Source: Dyella solisilvae
GTDB taxonomy: Bacteria; Pseudomonadota; Gammaproteobacteria; Xanthomonadales; Rhodanobacteraceae
Length of the DNA stretch: 64,000 bases
Reading direction: 5' to 3'
Assembly (NCBI RefSeq): GCF_003351225.1
Contig: NZ_QQSY01000003.1
Coordinates: 421,158 to 485,157 of the forward strand
Both the position numbers and the translations under genes were made by a program. The notes under the pieces are model-generated. The model saw only the letters and a program-made list of their open reading frames with translations, was not told where the DNA came from and did no database searches. Shown here one piece after another: positions 36,205 through 44,625 of the stretch; positions within the stretch are counted from its first letter, which is position 1; every line of letters starts with the position of its first letter.

Positions 36205-37875
36205 ATGAATGCCCCCACCCGTATCGATACCACCCGTACCATCCGCGCGCCGCGCGGCGCTGAGTTGAACTGCAAAAGTTGGCTCACTGAAGCGCCATTC
36301 CGCATGCTGCAGAACAACCTGGATCCGGAAGTCGCCGAGAATCCTGCCGAACTCGTCGTCTACGGTGGCATCGGTCGCGCCGCCCGCAATTGGGAGTGTT
36401 TCGACGCGATCCTGCGCGCACTGCGCGAGCTCAATGACAACGAAACGCTGTTGATCCAGTCCGGCAAACCCGTGGGCGTGTTTCCCACCCACCCGGACGC
36501 GCCGCGCGTGCTGCTGGCGAACTCGAACCTGGTGCCGGCCTGGGCGAACTGGGAGCACTTCAACGAGCTCGATAAGAAGGGCCTGATGATGTACGGCCAG
36601 ATGACGGCCGGCTCGTGGATCTACATCGGTTCGCAGGGCATCGTGCAGGGCACCTACGAGACGTTCGTGGAGATGGGTCGCCAGCATTACGCCGGCAACC
36701 TCAAGGGCAAGTGGATCCTCACCGCCGGCCTCGGCGGCATGGGCGGTGCGCAACCGTTGGCCGCGACCCTGGCCGGCGCCTGCTCGCTGAATATCGAATG
36801 CCAGCAGAGGAGCATCGATTTCCGCCTGAAGACGCGTTATGTCGACGAGCAGGCGACCGATCTCGACGATGCGCTCGCGCGCATCGCCAAGTACACCGCC
36901 GCCGGCGAGGCGAACTCGATCGCGCTGCTCGGCAATGCCGCCGACGTGCTGCCGGAACTGGTGCGCCGCGGCGTGCGTCCGGATGCGGTCACTGACCAGA
37001 CCAGCGCGCATGACCCGGTCAACGGCTACCTGCCGGAAGGCTGGACGGTGGAGCAGTGGTTCGAGCGTCGCAAGAGCGACCCGGCAGGCACCGCGAAGGC
37101 CGCGAAGCAGTCGATGAAGAAGCACGTTGAAGCCATGCTGGCATTCCACGCGCAGGGCATTCCCACCTTCGACTACGGCAACAACATCCGCCAGATGGCG
37201 AAGGACGAAGGCTGCGCGAACGCGTTTGCGTTTCCCGGTTTCGTGCCGGCGTATGTGCGGCCGCTGTTCTGCCGCGGCGTCGGTCCTTTCCGCTGGGTGG
37301 CCTTGTCCGGCGATCCGGAAGACATCTACAAGACCGACCAGAAGGTGAAGGAGCTGATCCCCGATGACCCGCACCTGCATCGCTGGCTGGACATGGCCAA
37401 GGAGCGCATCAGCTTCCAGGGCCTGCCTGCGCGCATCTGCTGGGTCGGCCTTGGCCTGCGCCACAAGCTCGGCCTCGCATTCAACGAGATGGTGCGCAAG
37501 GGTGAGCTGAAGGCGCCGGTGGTGATCGGCCGCGATCACCTCGATTCCGGCTCTGTGGCCAGTCCGAATCGCGAAACCGAAGCGATGCGCGACGGTTCCG
37601 ACGCGGTCAGCGACTGGCCACTGCTGAATGCAATGTTGAATGTCGCTGGCGGCGCGACCTGGGTGTCGTTGCACCATGGTGGCGGCGTGGGCATGGGTTA
37701 TTCGCAGCATTCGGGCGTGGTGATCGTGTGCGACGGCAGCGAAGCGGCCGACAAGCGCATCGCGCGCGTGCTGTGGAACGATCCGGGCACGGGCGTGATG
37801 CGTCATGCCGATGCCGGCTACGACATCGCCATCGAATGCGCGAAGGAGCAGGGACTGAAGCTGCCGATGCTTTGA
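36205..37875 (+). CDS. hutU: Urocanate hydratase
   Basis: This 556-residue, NAD-dependent urocanase makes imidazolonepropionate from urocanate, the second step of histidine degradation. The sequence is full length and typical: [27 protein letters not shown] (NAD site), [21 protein letters not shown] with the conserved Cys412 (Cys410 in Pseudomonas), and [18 protein letters not shown] 36205 is preferred over the TTG at 36187. A possible -10 (TATACT, 36170-36175) lies upstream without a clear -35. It stands alone, about 20 kb from hutF and hutI; hutH is not in the window. Confidence 0.96.
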   Translation: MNAPTRIDTTRTIRAPRGAELNCKSWLTEAPFRMLQNNLDPEVAENPAELVVYGGIGRAARNWECFDAILRALRELNDNETLLIQSGKPVGVFPTHPDAPRVLLANSNLVPAWANWEHFNELDKKGLMMYGQMTAGSWIYIGSQGIVQGTYETFVEMGRQHYAGNLKGKWILTAGLGGMGGAQPLAATLAGACSLNIECQQRSIDFRLKTRYVDEQATDLDDALARIAKYTAAGEANSIALLGNAADVLPELVRRGVRPDAVTDQTSAHDPVNGYLPEGWTVEQWFERRKSDPAGTAKAAKQSMKKHVEAMLAFHAQGIPTFDYGNNIRQMAKDEGCANAFAFPGFVPAYVRPLFCRGVGPFRWVALSGDPEDIYKTDQKVKELIPDDPHLHRWLDMAKERISFQGLPARICWVGLGLRHKLGLAFNEMVRKGELKAPVVIGRDHLDSGSVASPNRETEAMRDGSDAVSDWPLLNAMLNVAGGATWVSLHHGGGVGMGYSQHSGVVIVCDGSEAADKRIARVLWNDPGTGVMRHADAGYDIAIECAKEQGLKLPML

Positions 37876-37895
37876 GCTACGCCGTACATCTCAAA

Positions 37896-37976
37896 GTAGG
37901 AGCGCACCCCTGCGCACGACCGGGGCATTACGAAGTCACTGACCCTTCGTTCTGTCGCGCCCTGGGTGCGCTCCTG
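37896..37976. repeat. Complete TAGGAGCGCAC intergenic inverted repeat
   Basis: Perfect 11-bp arms GGAGCGCACCC (37899-37909) and GGGTGCGCTCC (37964-37974) enclose 54 bp containing CTGCGCACGAC and TCTGTCGCGC, which can extend the pairing. It lies 20 bp after hutU and may act as a transcript-end structure. Partial copies occur at 29784, 51177 and 58959. The rest of 37876-38121 shows nothing recognisable. Confidence 0.75.
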
Positions 37977-38121
37977 GAGGAGAGACTCTCTCCGTAGAAA
38001 TACGGTGTTTGCTGCCCGTGAATGGGCGCAAACTAAACAGGCCGGGCAAGTTTCGCAAACGCACCGGCGGGCGCGCAGCGTGGCTCTGCGGCCGGGCTGA
38101 GCGGTCGAGGTCTTATGCGGG

Positions 38122-41100
38122 ATGTCGGCCATGGCCTTCGTCGATCCGCTGATCTTCTGTCGCTTCAACCTGGTGCCGGTTGCGTTGTTTGCTCTCGCCG
38201 CACCCAGCTATGCGGTTTGCGACAACCATGCGCCTTCTACCGGGCAAGCCGTCACCTGCGACGCCAGCACTCCCAATCCGGATCCACAGGCAGTCGTTGC
38301 TGTTTCGGGCGCCACCAACGTTACCGTTCATGTGCTTGCGGGAGCGGAACTCAATGTTTCGGGTGGCAGCACCATTGCCCTGGGCAACCAGAGCAGTGTG
38401 CTGAACGAGGGCACGATTACCCAGGCCAGCAGCACTGTCTACGACGCCGTCAATATTGGCGATACCGACAGCGTGACCAACCAGGGACTCATCGAGACCT
38501 CGGGATTCCAGTCAGAGGGCATGTTTTCCGCTGGAAGCCACAACCTGTTGGTCAACGACACCGCCGGCAGCATCGTCACCCATGGCAACAACTCCGATGC
38601 CATGTTGGTGGATGGCAGTTCACTTCTGCCGGCGACTGGCAACACCTTGCTCAACCGGGGGTTGCTACGCACGTTCGGCAGTGGCTATGGCCTGGAGGCC
38701 ATCAACGGAAATACCAATATCCTGACCAACATTGGCCAGATCATCACCAGTGGCGCGGGGGCTGTCGGCATCAATGCCACTGGCGACACCAACCAGCTCG
38801 GCAACAGCGGTGCGATCAGCACGGGCAATGACAATGCGCCGGGCATGCAGGTCAGTGGCAACGGGAACACGCTCGACAATTCGGGGACGATTGCCACCGC
38901 GGGCTCGCTTTCGTTTGGTCTGCGAATCAATAGCGGCAGCAGCAATACGATGACCAATGCCGCCACCGGACGTATCACGACGACGGGTTCTGGCGCAGAT
39001 GGCGTGCGTATCGAAACAGGTGGCAACCAGCTCGACAATGCCGGGTCGATCAACACGCAGGCCGGCGGCGCCGATGGCGTCCAGATCGACGACGCCGGCG
39101 TCACGGTGAATAACACGGGCGCCATCACCACACAGGGGCACGATGCGGACGATGTCTTTTCCCAGGCGGGCCACCATCAGGTGACGAATGCGGGGACGAT
39201 GATGGCCTCGGGCGACCTGGGCAATGCAATTTACATTGGCAGCGGCGGAAACGTCCTGCGGAATCTGGCGGGCGCCGTGATGATGACGGCGGGCGCAGAT
39301 GCGCCGGTGATTGATATCGAGAGTGGCTCGGACAACACGATATCGAACGAGGGGCGCATCACGGCGACGGGTCTGGATTCGGCCGGTATCCAGGTCGTGG
39401 GTGACCGCAACACGCTGACGAACAGTGGAACCATGATGGTGACGTCGCACGGCCTGGCAGCCACCGGCAATGCCAATGCATTGACCAACCAGGGTCGCAT
39501 CGACGTAACGGGCGACAATGCGGATGGCATTTACTCCGTCGGCACTGCGCTCGGTCCGGTGGCGAATTCGGGGACGATCATGGCTCATGGCGTCGGTGGC
39601 GCGGGCGCGTATTTCGGCAGTGCGATCGCATTCACCAACGCCGCGGGGGCCGAGGTAAGCAGCCAACAGGGCGTGGCAGTCGTTGCCGATGGTGGTGGGA
39701 CGATCGCCAACGATGGCGTGATCCAGGCGCAAGGTATTGGCGTATCCATCGCTCATGGCGTCGCGTCGGTCACCAACGCCGGCACGATAGCAAGCGTCGG
39801 CAGCGCGGCAATCTTCGCGAGCGGTCCCGACGACATCACCGTGAACAACACGGGCAGCCTCAAAGGTGGCGCCGGCACAGCTGTACAGACCGATGCGGGC
39901 AATGACACCTTCACCATGACGGCTGGCTCGGTGACGGGAGTGGTCGCGCTCGGCGATGGCGCCAATCATTTCACCCTTTCCGGGGGGCAGCTCAATGGCG
40001 GAGTCACCACCGGCGTCGGCGACGATTCCTTCCAGTGGAGCGGTGGCTCCATCGCTGGCCGGGTGGTACTGGGCGGTGGCAATGATGTAGCCACACTCTC
40101 GGGGCTTGGCAACGCCAATCTATCCGGCTTGACCCTGCTCGACGGTGGCACGGGCGTGGACGCACTGACGCTGGACCACACGCAGGCAGCGGCCTTGGGG
40201 CGATTGACCGGTTGGGAGGTCATCAATCTCACGAACGGCAGCCAGCTCTCGCTCGACAAACAGCCGCTCGTGCTGGGAGACAGCGGTACACGCACGGGCG
40301 AACTCGACGTTGACGCCACCAGCGCATTGCTGGCGGGTGGGTTCGGCGATCCATCCATCGTGCCGGCGGTCGCGGGCGCATTTGCCAGCGTGAAAAACGC
40401 CGGCACGATCGACCTCACCAATGGCGGGCAAAGTACGTCGGACGTGCTGGAGATCCACGGCAACTACGTTGGCCAGAACGGCCATCTTCTCCTGCAGAGC
40501 GTGTTGGGTGGGGACAATTCGCCTGCCGATCGCCTGGTGATCTTCGGTGGCGCAGCCAGTGGCAGTACGGCCATCGCGGTGACGAATCTCGGAGGGGCCG
40601 GGGGCCTCACCACGGCTGATGGCATCTTGTTGGTGCAGGCGAGCAACGGCGGAACGACTGCTCCCGGTGCATTCACTCTGGCAGGCGTGGTGGATGCGGG
40701 CCCCTATGAGTATCTGCTTTATCGAGGCGGCCTCAGTGCCGGAACAACTGACAACTGGTACCTGCGTTCCATTGCGCCTCCTGCACCGCCACCGTCTCCC
40801 CCTCCGACGCCTTCACCTGCGCCGGCGCCGTCTCCCCCTCCGGCGCCATCACCTACGCCGGTACCATTGCCTCCCTCATCCGAAGTGCCTTTGCCAGTAC
40901 CGTCCGCACCATTCTATAGGCCAGAGGTAGCCGTCTATGCGTCTGTGCCTGAAGTGGTTCGCGGCCTGGTCGTCGACGCACTAGGCACTTTCCATCAGCG
41001 TCAGGGGGACCAGCGGCTGTTAACGGAGCAGCAACCGTTTTCGGTCGGCTGGGTACGTGGCCTTGGGACGAACATCGACCAGGCATGGCAGGGTGCATCC

Positions 41101-41868
41101 TCGCCTTCGTTCCGTGGCGCGGTCAGGGGCTTGCAGGCTGGCATCGACTTCTACGCCGGCGAATCGGGCAGTGGCATGCACGACTACGCCGGCATGTTCC
41201 TGGCCTACACGCACGCGAATGGCGATGTGCGTGGTTTTGCTGTTGGGCAGGAAGACGTGCCCGTCGGCAGCCTCTCGCTCCACGGTGATGGAGTCGGCCT
41301 GTACTGGACTCGCGTGACGCCTCGCGGGGCGTACCTGGATAGCGTGCTGATGGCCACCAGCATCCGTGCGAGTCCAAGCTCCTATCGCGGGCTCGATTTC
41401 GATACCCGCGGCAACTCATGGAGCGCTTCGATCGAAGTCGGCTACCCCTTTGCATGGAGCGATCAGGTCCTGTTCGAACCACAAGCGCAGCTCATCTGGC
41501 AGAACCTGTCGCTCGACGGCGGGCGCGACCGTATTTCCAGCATATCTTTCCATGACGACGCCGGGTTCGTAGGGCGCCTCGGGGCACGCTTGAGTACGGT
41601 CTTCCATCATGGCGCGGCGACGTGGCTGCCCTATTTGCAGGCGAGCGTGTGGCGCGGCGCGCACGCCGGGGACAATCTCGTGTTTGCGCAGGTGAATGCT
41701 GTGGGCACGCACGCCGGCGGGACCACCTCACTCGATCTTGGTGCGGGCATCGCTGGCACTTTGAGCCCTTCGCTGAGCCTGTTTGTCGTTGCTGATCGCC
41801 AGGTCGATCTCACCGGTGAGCATCAGCGCCTGTGGCAGGCGAACCTGGGTGTTCGCCTGAGCTGGTGA
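38122..41868 (+). CDS. Type V autotransporter with beta-helix passenger
   Basis: This 1248-residue autotransporter has a signal sequence ending near PSYA-VCD (residues about 15-32). The passenger, about 33-880, is built of repeated N-x-G-x-I/NSGTI-type units (for example NTGAITTQG, NSGTMMVTS) characteristic of right-handed beta-helices. A 45-residue Pro/Ser linker (about 885-930) and a C-terminal beta-barrel translocator (about 975-1248) follow, ending in NLGVRLSW with the expected terminal aromatic. No protease triad or RGD was noticed, so adhesion is the likeliest role. ATG 38131 is an alternative start. Confidence 0.92.
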   Translation: MSAMAFVDPLIFCRFNLVPVALFALAAPSYAVCDNHAPSTGQAVTCDASTPNPDPQAVVAVSGATNVTVHVLAGAELNVSGGSTIALGNQSSVLNEGTITQASSTVYDAVNIGDTDSVTNQGLIETSGFQSEGMFSAGSHNLLVNDTAGSIVTHGNNSDAMLVDGSSLLPATGNTLLNRGLLRTFGSGYGLEAINGNTNILTNIGQIITSGAGAVGINATGDTNQLGNSGAISTGNDNAPGMQVSGNGNTLDNSGTIATAGSLSFGLRINSGSSNTMTNAATGRITTTGSGADGVRIETGGNQLDNAGSINTQAGGADGVQIDDAGVTVNNTGAITTQGHDADDVFSQAGHHQVTNAGTMMASGDLGNAIYIGSGGNVLRNLAGAVMMTAGADAPVIDIESGSDNTISNEGRITATGLDSAGIQVVGDRNTLTNSGTMMVTSHGLAATGNANALTNQGRIDVTGDNADGIYSVGTALGPVANSGTIMAHGVGGAGAYFGSAIAFTNAAGAEVSSQQGVAVVADGGGTIANDGVIQAQGIGVSIAHGVASVTNAGTIASVGSAAIFASGPDDITVNNTGSLKGGAGTAVQTDAGNDTFTMTAGSVTGVVALGDGANHFTLSGGQLNGGVTTGVGDDSFQWSGGSIAGRVVLGGGNDVATLSGLGNANLSGLTLLDGGTGVDALTLDHTQAAALGRLTGWEVINLTNGSQLSLDKQPLVLGDSGTRTGELDVDATSALLAGGFGDPSIVPAVAGAFASVKNAGTIDLTNGGQSTSDVLEIHGNYVGQNGHLLLQSVLGGDNSPADRLVIFGGAASGSTAIAVTNLGGAGGLTTADGILLVQASNGGTTAPGAFTLAGVVDAGPYEYLLYRGGLSAGTTDNWYLRSIAPPAPPPSPPPTPSPAPAPSPPPAPSPTPVPLPPSSEVPLPVPSAPFYRPEVAVYASVPEVVRGLVVDALGTFHQRQGDQRLLTEQQPFSVGWVRGLGTNIDQAWQGASSPSFRGAVRGLQAGIDFYAGESGSGMHDYAGMFLAYTHANGDVRGFAVGQEDVPVGSLSLHGDGVGLYWTRVTPRGAYLDSVLMATSIRASPSSYRGLDFDTRGNSWSASIEVGYPFAWSDQVLFEPQAQLIWQNLSLDGGRDRISSISFHDDAGFVGRLGARLSTVFHHGAATWLPYLQASVWRGAHAGDNLVFAQVNAVGTHAGGTTSLDLGAGIAGTLSPSLSLFVVADRQVDLTGEHQRLWQANLGVRLSW

Positions 41869-41969
41869 CGACGCGGGATGTGCCCCATCTCGTCCGGGTA
41901 TGGCCATGTTCTCGCCATCCGTCATGCAAGATACTCAGCAATCTATCCGCTTCGCCCAGGTTTGACTCC

Positions 41970-42998
41970 ATGCAGTCCACCCCATTTCGTTGTCTCTCCA
42001 TGGCGGTCGCCGCGGCCTTTGCGCTTGCCTGCCAGGCGTCATACCCGGCGTTTGCAAGCGATCAACCTGTCGCGGCCAGCGCCGATGCCCGCCAGCTTCA
42101 ACGCGCACTGGACGCGCTGGTCCAGCGTGCTCGCCCGGGCGTACTTGGCGTGGCCGTACTCGATCTGCAGAGTGGCGCTTCGGCCGGCGTCCATGCCGAC
42201 CAGGCGTTCCCGATGATGAGCGTGTTCAAGGCGCCGGTCGCCGCCGCGGTGCTGGCCCGCGTGGACGGTGGCAGCCTGTCGCTCGACCAGCCCGTCGTCA
42301 TCCATCAGGCGGATGTGCTCAGTGGCTCGGCCGTGCCCTCGATCGGCGCGCACTTCCATGGCGAGCAAATGACATTCACGGTCGGGCAACTTCTGACTGC
42401 GGCCGTCAGCCAGAGCGATAACACCGCCGTGGACGCGCTGATCAAGGTAGTCGGCGGCCCGGAGGTGGTGACCGCATTCCTGCGCGCGCATGGCATTGCA
42501 GGCATGCGCGTGGACCAGGGCGAGGCGGGCGTGTCGCGCGTGGCGCAGGACCTGCGGCCGGGAGAGTCGGAGCCCGTCGACGAATCCGCGCAGGCGGCGC
42601 GGGCGCGACACCTGCGAGGCTATCAGGCGTTCCTCGCTGACCCGCGCAACCGGAGCACGCCGGAGGCGGCCGTGACGTTCCTGCACAAACTCTGGAAGGG
42701 GGAGCTGCTGTCGCCGGCTTCCACCCAGCGCCTGCTCAACCTGATGTACGCGCAAACGATCCCGAATCGCTTGCGCGCGGGCTTGCCGGCCAATGTCCGA
42801 CTGGCGGACAAGAGCGGCACGTCCTGGACCGTGGATGGCCGTATCGCTGCTTACAACGACATCGGCATCCTGAGCTGGCCGGACGGCCACGTCGTGATCG
42901 TGGCGGCCTTCCTGTCCGATTCTCCCGCTACACCAGCAGCGCGTGACGCCCTGTTCGCCGGGCTCGCCCGGGATATCGCGGCTGCCGCCCGACGCTAG
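41970..42998 (+). CDS. Class A beta-lactamase-like serine hydrolase
   Basis: This 342-residue precursor has a signal peptide (about 30 residues). Class A motifs are Ser84-x-x-Lys87 (MMSVFKAP), Ser149-Asp-Asn (SQSDN), a probable general base Glu185 (QGEAG, 36 residues after the SDN Ser as in TEM Ser130 to Glu166) and Lys281-Ser-Gly (KSGTS). Between Glu185 and KSG there are about 28 more residues than in TEM, including DLRPGESEPVDESAQAARAR. The omega loop lacks the usual ExxLN. It could be a divergent beta-lactamase or a related hydrolase; activity is not proven by motifs. Confidence 0.82.
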   Translation: MQSTPFRCLSMAVAAAFALACQASYPAFASDQPVAASADARQLQRALDALVQRARPGVLGVAVLDLQSGASAGVHADQAFPMMSVFKAPVAAAVLARVDGGSLSLDQPVVIHQADVLSGSAVPSIGAHFHGEQMTFTVGQLLTAAVSQSDNTAVDALIKVVGGPEVVTAFLRAHGIAGMRVDQGEAGVSRVAQDLRPGESEPVDESAQAARARHLRGYQAFLADPRNRSTPEAAVTFLHKLWKGELLSPASTQRLLNLMYAQTIPNRLRAGLPANVRLADKSGTSWTVDGRIAAYNDIGILSWPDGHVVIVAAFLSDSPATPAARDALFAGLARDIAAAARR

Positions 42999-43075
42999 GG
43001 CAACACTGACTGGCCCAGTGGCCTGCCGCAGCCGCCGGGCGCATGATGGCGCCACATCCAACGGGGAGCTGCGAC

Positions 43076-43465
43076 ATGCCAGTCGAACTGAAGGTGTTGG
43101 GATGGTCGATCGCGCTGGGTCTGGCTTACATGCTGTTTGCCGTCACCCTGGCGGCGCTGCAGCGGGGCCCGATGTGGGCCGCGGGCAATCGGGACGGTAA
43201 CGTCGCGCCTCTGACAGGCCCGGCGGCCCGGGCTGACCGGGCCAGCCGGAATTTCGGCGAAACCTTTGCCTTGTTCGCCGCCGCCGTGCTCGGGGTGGTG
43301 CTGCTGCAACGCACGAACGCCCACAGCGCGCTCGGCGTGCAGCTGTATTTCTGGGCGCGCCTGGTCTATCTGCCGGTGTACACCATCGGCATTCCCTTCC
43401 TGCGGACCCTGGTCTGGGCAGTTTCGCTCGTGGGCATCCTGCTCGTGCTATCCGGCCTGTTCTAG
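43076..43465 (+). CDS. MAPEG-family membrane protein
   Basis: This 129-residue protein has four hydrophobic helices. The first ends in QRGPMWAAGNRDG; RADRASRNFGETFALFAAAV and ARLVYLPVYTIGIPFLRTLVW are the conserved MAPEG segments. Eukaryotic members act in glutathione and eicosanoid metabolism; bacterial roles are mostly unknown. GGGAG precedes ATG 43076. A terminator follows 40 bp after the stop. Confidence 0.85.
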   Translation: MPVELKVLGWSIALGLAYMLFAVTLAALQRGPMWAAGNRDGNVAPLTGPAARADRASRNFGETFALFAAAVLGVVLLQRTNAHSALGVQLYFWARLVYLPVYTIGIPFLRTLVWAVSLVGILLVLSGLF

Positions 43466-43505
43466 GGCCGGATCACCCTCTCCGGGTGAGCCCGCGTTGT
43501 CGATC

Positions 43506-43535
43506 AGCGGCGCCGGCCTGGGCGCCGCTTTGTTG
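43506..43535 (+). terminator. Terminator after the MAPEG gene
   Basis: A perfect 9-bp stem AGCGGCGCC/GGCGCCGCT with a 6-nt loop is followed by TTTGTTG. Confidence 0.65.
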
Positions 43536-43682
43536 ACGGGTGTCGGCTTTCCGGCGTCATCGGCTTGACTCGACGGCCTCGTTCTGGGTCAGTCGATTCC
43601 TGCTGTTCATAAATATTGTCACGATTATTCAATGGCTTGCCATGAGTTTGTGAGGTAGGTGGTCAGCGTCGGTGTTCGCAAG

Positions 43683-43753
43683 GCGCCGGCACATGACCAC
43701 TATGCGGTTCCGGCGCATCAGCGCCGGACCGCCGGCAAGGGGCCGGCGGTTTT
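43683..43753 (+). promoter_or_regulatory. GC-rich leader with alternative hairpins before undA
   Basis: Three segments can pair in competing ways. CCGGCGC/GCGCCGG (43710-43716 with 43721-43727, loop ATCA) is one perfect stem. ACCGCCGG/CCGGCGGT (43728-43735 with 43743-43750) is a second, followed by a short T-run at 43750-43753. An upstream GCGCCGGC at 43683-43690 can displace the first stem. The arrangement looks like an attenuator ending 23 nt before the undA start codon. An AT-rich stretch at 43608-43635 further up is a plausible promoter region, but no convincing -35/-10 pair was found. Confidence 0.45.
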
Positions 43754-43776
43754 CCTCACTGTTCCTGGAGAACTGC

Positions 43777-44550
43777 ATGAATAATCACTTCGAACGCACC
43801 GGCCCGCTGACCGAACTCACCAGCTACCCGCAATGGGCGCAAGACCTGGTGGCGGCCTGCGAACCCGCCCGCCGACGCGTCCGCGATCACCTGATGTGGG
43901 ACCTGATGGGCACGGGCCGCATCGACCACGCCACCATGCGCAACTTCATGGTGGGCACCTGGTCGCTGATCGAGCGCTTTCCGTCCTTCATGGCCCAGAA
44001 CCTGCTGAAGACGCAGTACGGGCGCAGCGCCGGCGACAACCTTGCCCGGCGCTGGCTGGTGCGCAACATCCGCGTGGAACAGAACCACGCCGAGTACTGG
44101 CTGGACTGGGCCGAGGGCGCCGGCGTGGCGCGCGAGGAGGTGCTCAAGGGCCGCCCGCCGCGCGGGACCCAGGCAGCGGCCGAGTGGTGCCACGAGGTGT
44201 GCGGACGGGATACCCTCGCCGCGGGCATCGCAGCCACCAACTACGCAATCGAGGGCGTGACGGGTGATTGGTCGCAGAAGGTCTACGACAGCGTGGCCTA
44301 TGCGCAGGGCCTGCCGCAGGCGGGACGCAAGGCTACCCTGCGTTGGCTACAGCTGCACGCGGCCTATGACGACACGCATCCATGGGAAGCGCTCGAGATT
44401 GTCTGTACCCTGATGGGCAACCATCCGGCGCCGGAAGAGGTTGCGCACCTGCAGGAATGCATCGAGCGCAGTTACGTCAGCCTCCATTACGGGCTGGAGC
44501 GTTGCCTCGTTCAAGAAGTCGCCGAGCAGGTCGAAGAACAGGCGGCATGA
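43777..44550 (+). CDS. undA: UndA, non-heme diiron fatty-acid decarboxylase making 1-alkenes
   Basis: This 257-residue heme-oxygenase-like diiron oxidase closely matches Pseudomonas UndA, which turns lauric acid into 1-undecene with O2. All six iron ligands fall at the same residue numbers as in UndA: Glu101 and His104 (VEQNHAEYW), Glu159 (YAIEG), His194, Asp198 and His201 (HAAYDDTHPWEALEI). Family-wide blocks RTGPLTELTSYPQWAQ, RRWLVRNIRVE and AATNYAIEGVTGDWS are conserved. It is cytoplasmic, with no signal. GGAG lies 6 nt before ATG 43777. Identification is from memory of the family; TenA/PqqC-like relatives are the alternative. Confidence 0.88.
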   Translation: MNNHFERTGPLTELTSYPQWAQDLVAACEPARRRVRDHLMWDLMGTGRIDHATMRNFMVGTWSLIERFPSFMAQNLLKTQYGRSAGDNLARRWLVRNIRVEQNHAEYWLDWAEGAGVAREEVLKGRPPRGTQAAAEWCHEVCGRDTLAAGIAATNYAIEGVTGDWSQKVYDSVAYAQGLPQAGRKATLRWLQLHAAYDDTHPWEALEIVCTLMGNHPAPEEVAHLQECIERSYVSLHYGLERCLVQEVAEQVEEQAA

Positions 44551-44558
44551 TGGGGAGA

Positions 44559-44585
44559 GTCCCGTCGTCGACAGTGTGACGGGAC
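44559..44585 (+). other. Stem-loop between undA and the GGDEF-EAL gene
   Basis: Perfect 8-bp arms GTCCCGTC/GACGGGAC enclose an 11-nt loop, starting 8 bp after the undA stop. No T-run follows, so it may be an mRNA-stabilising end or partial terminator rather than a full stop. Confidence 0.5.
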
Positions 44586-44625
44586 GAAAGGTAGCTTTGT
44601 GAAGTGGTCAGGTAAAAGGGACGCC

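Noticed and set aside
43616-43644. TTGTCA at 43616 as -35 of an undA promoter
   Set aside because: No acceptable -10 element lies 16-18 bp downstream; only general AT richness supports a promoter here.
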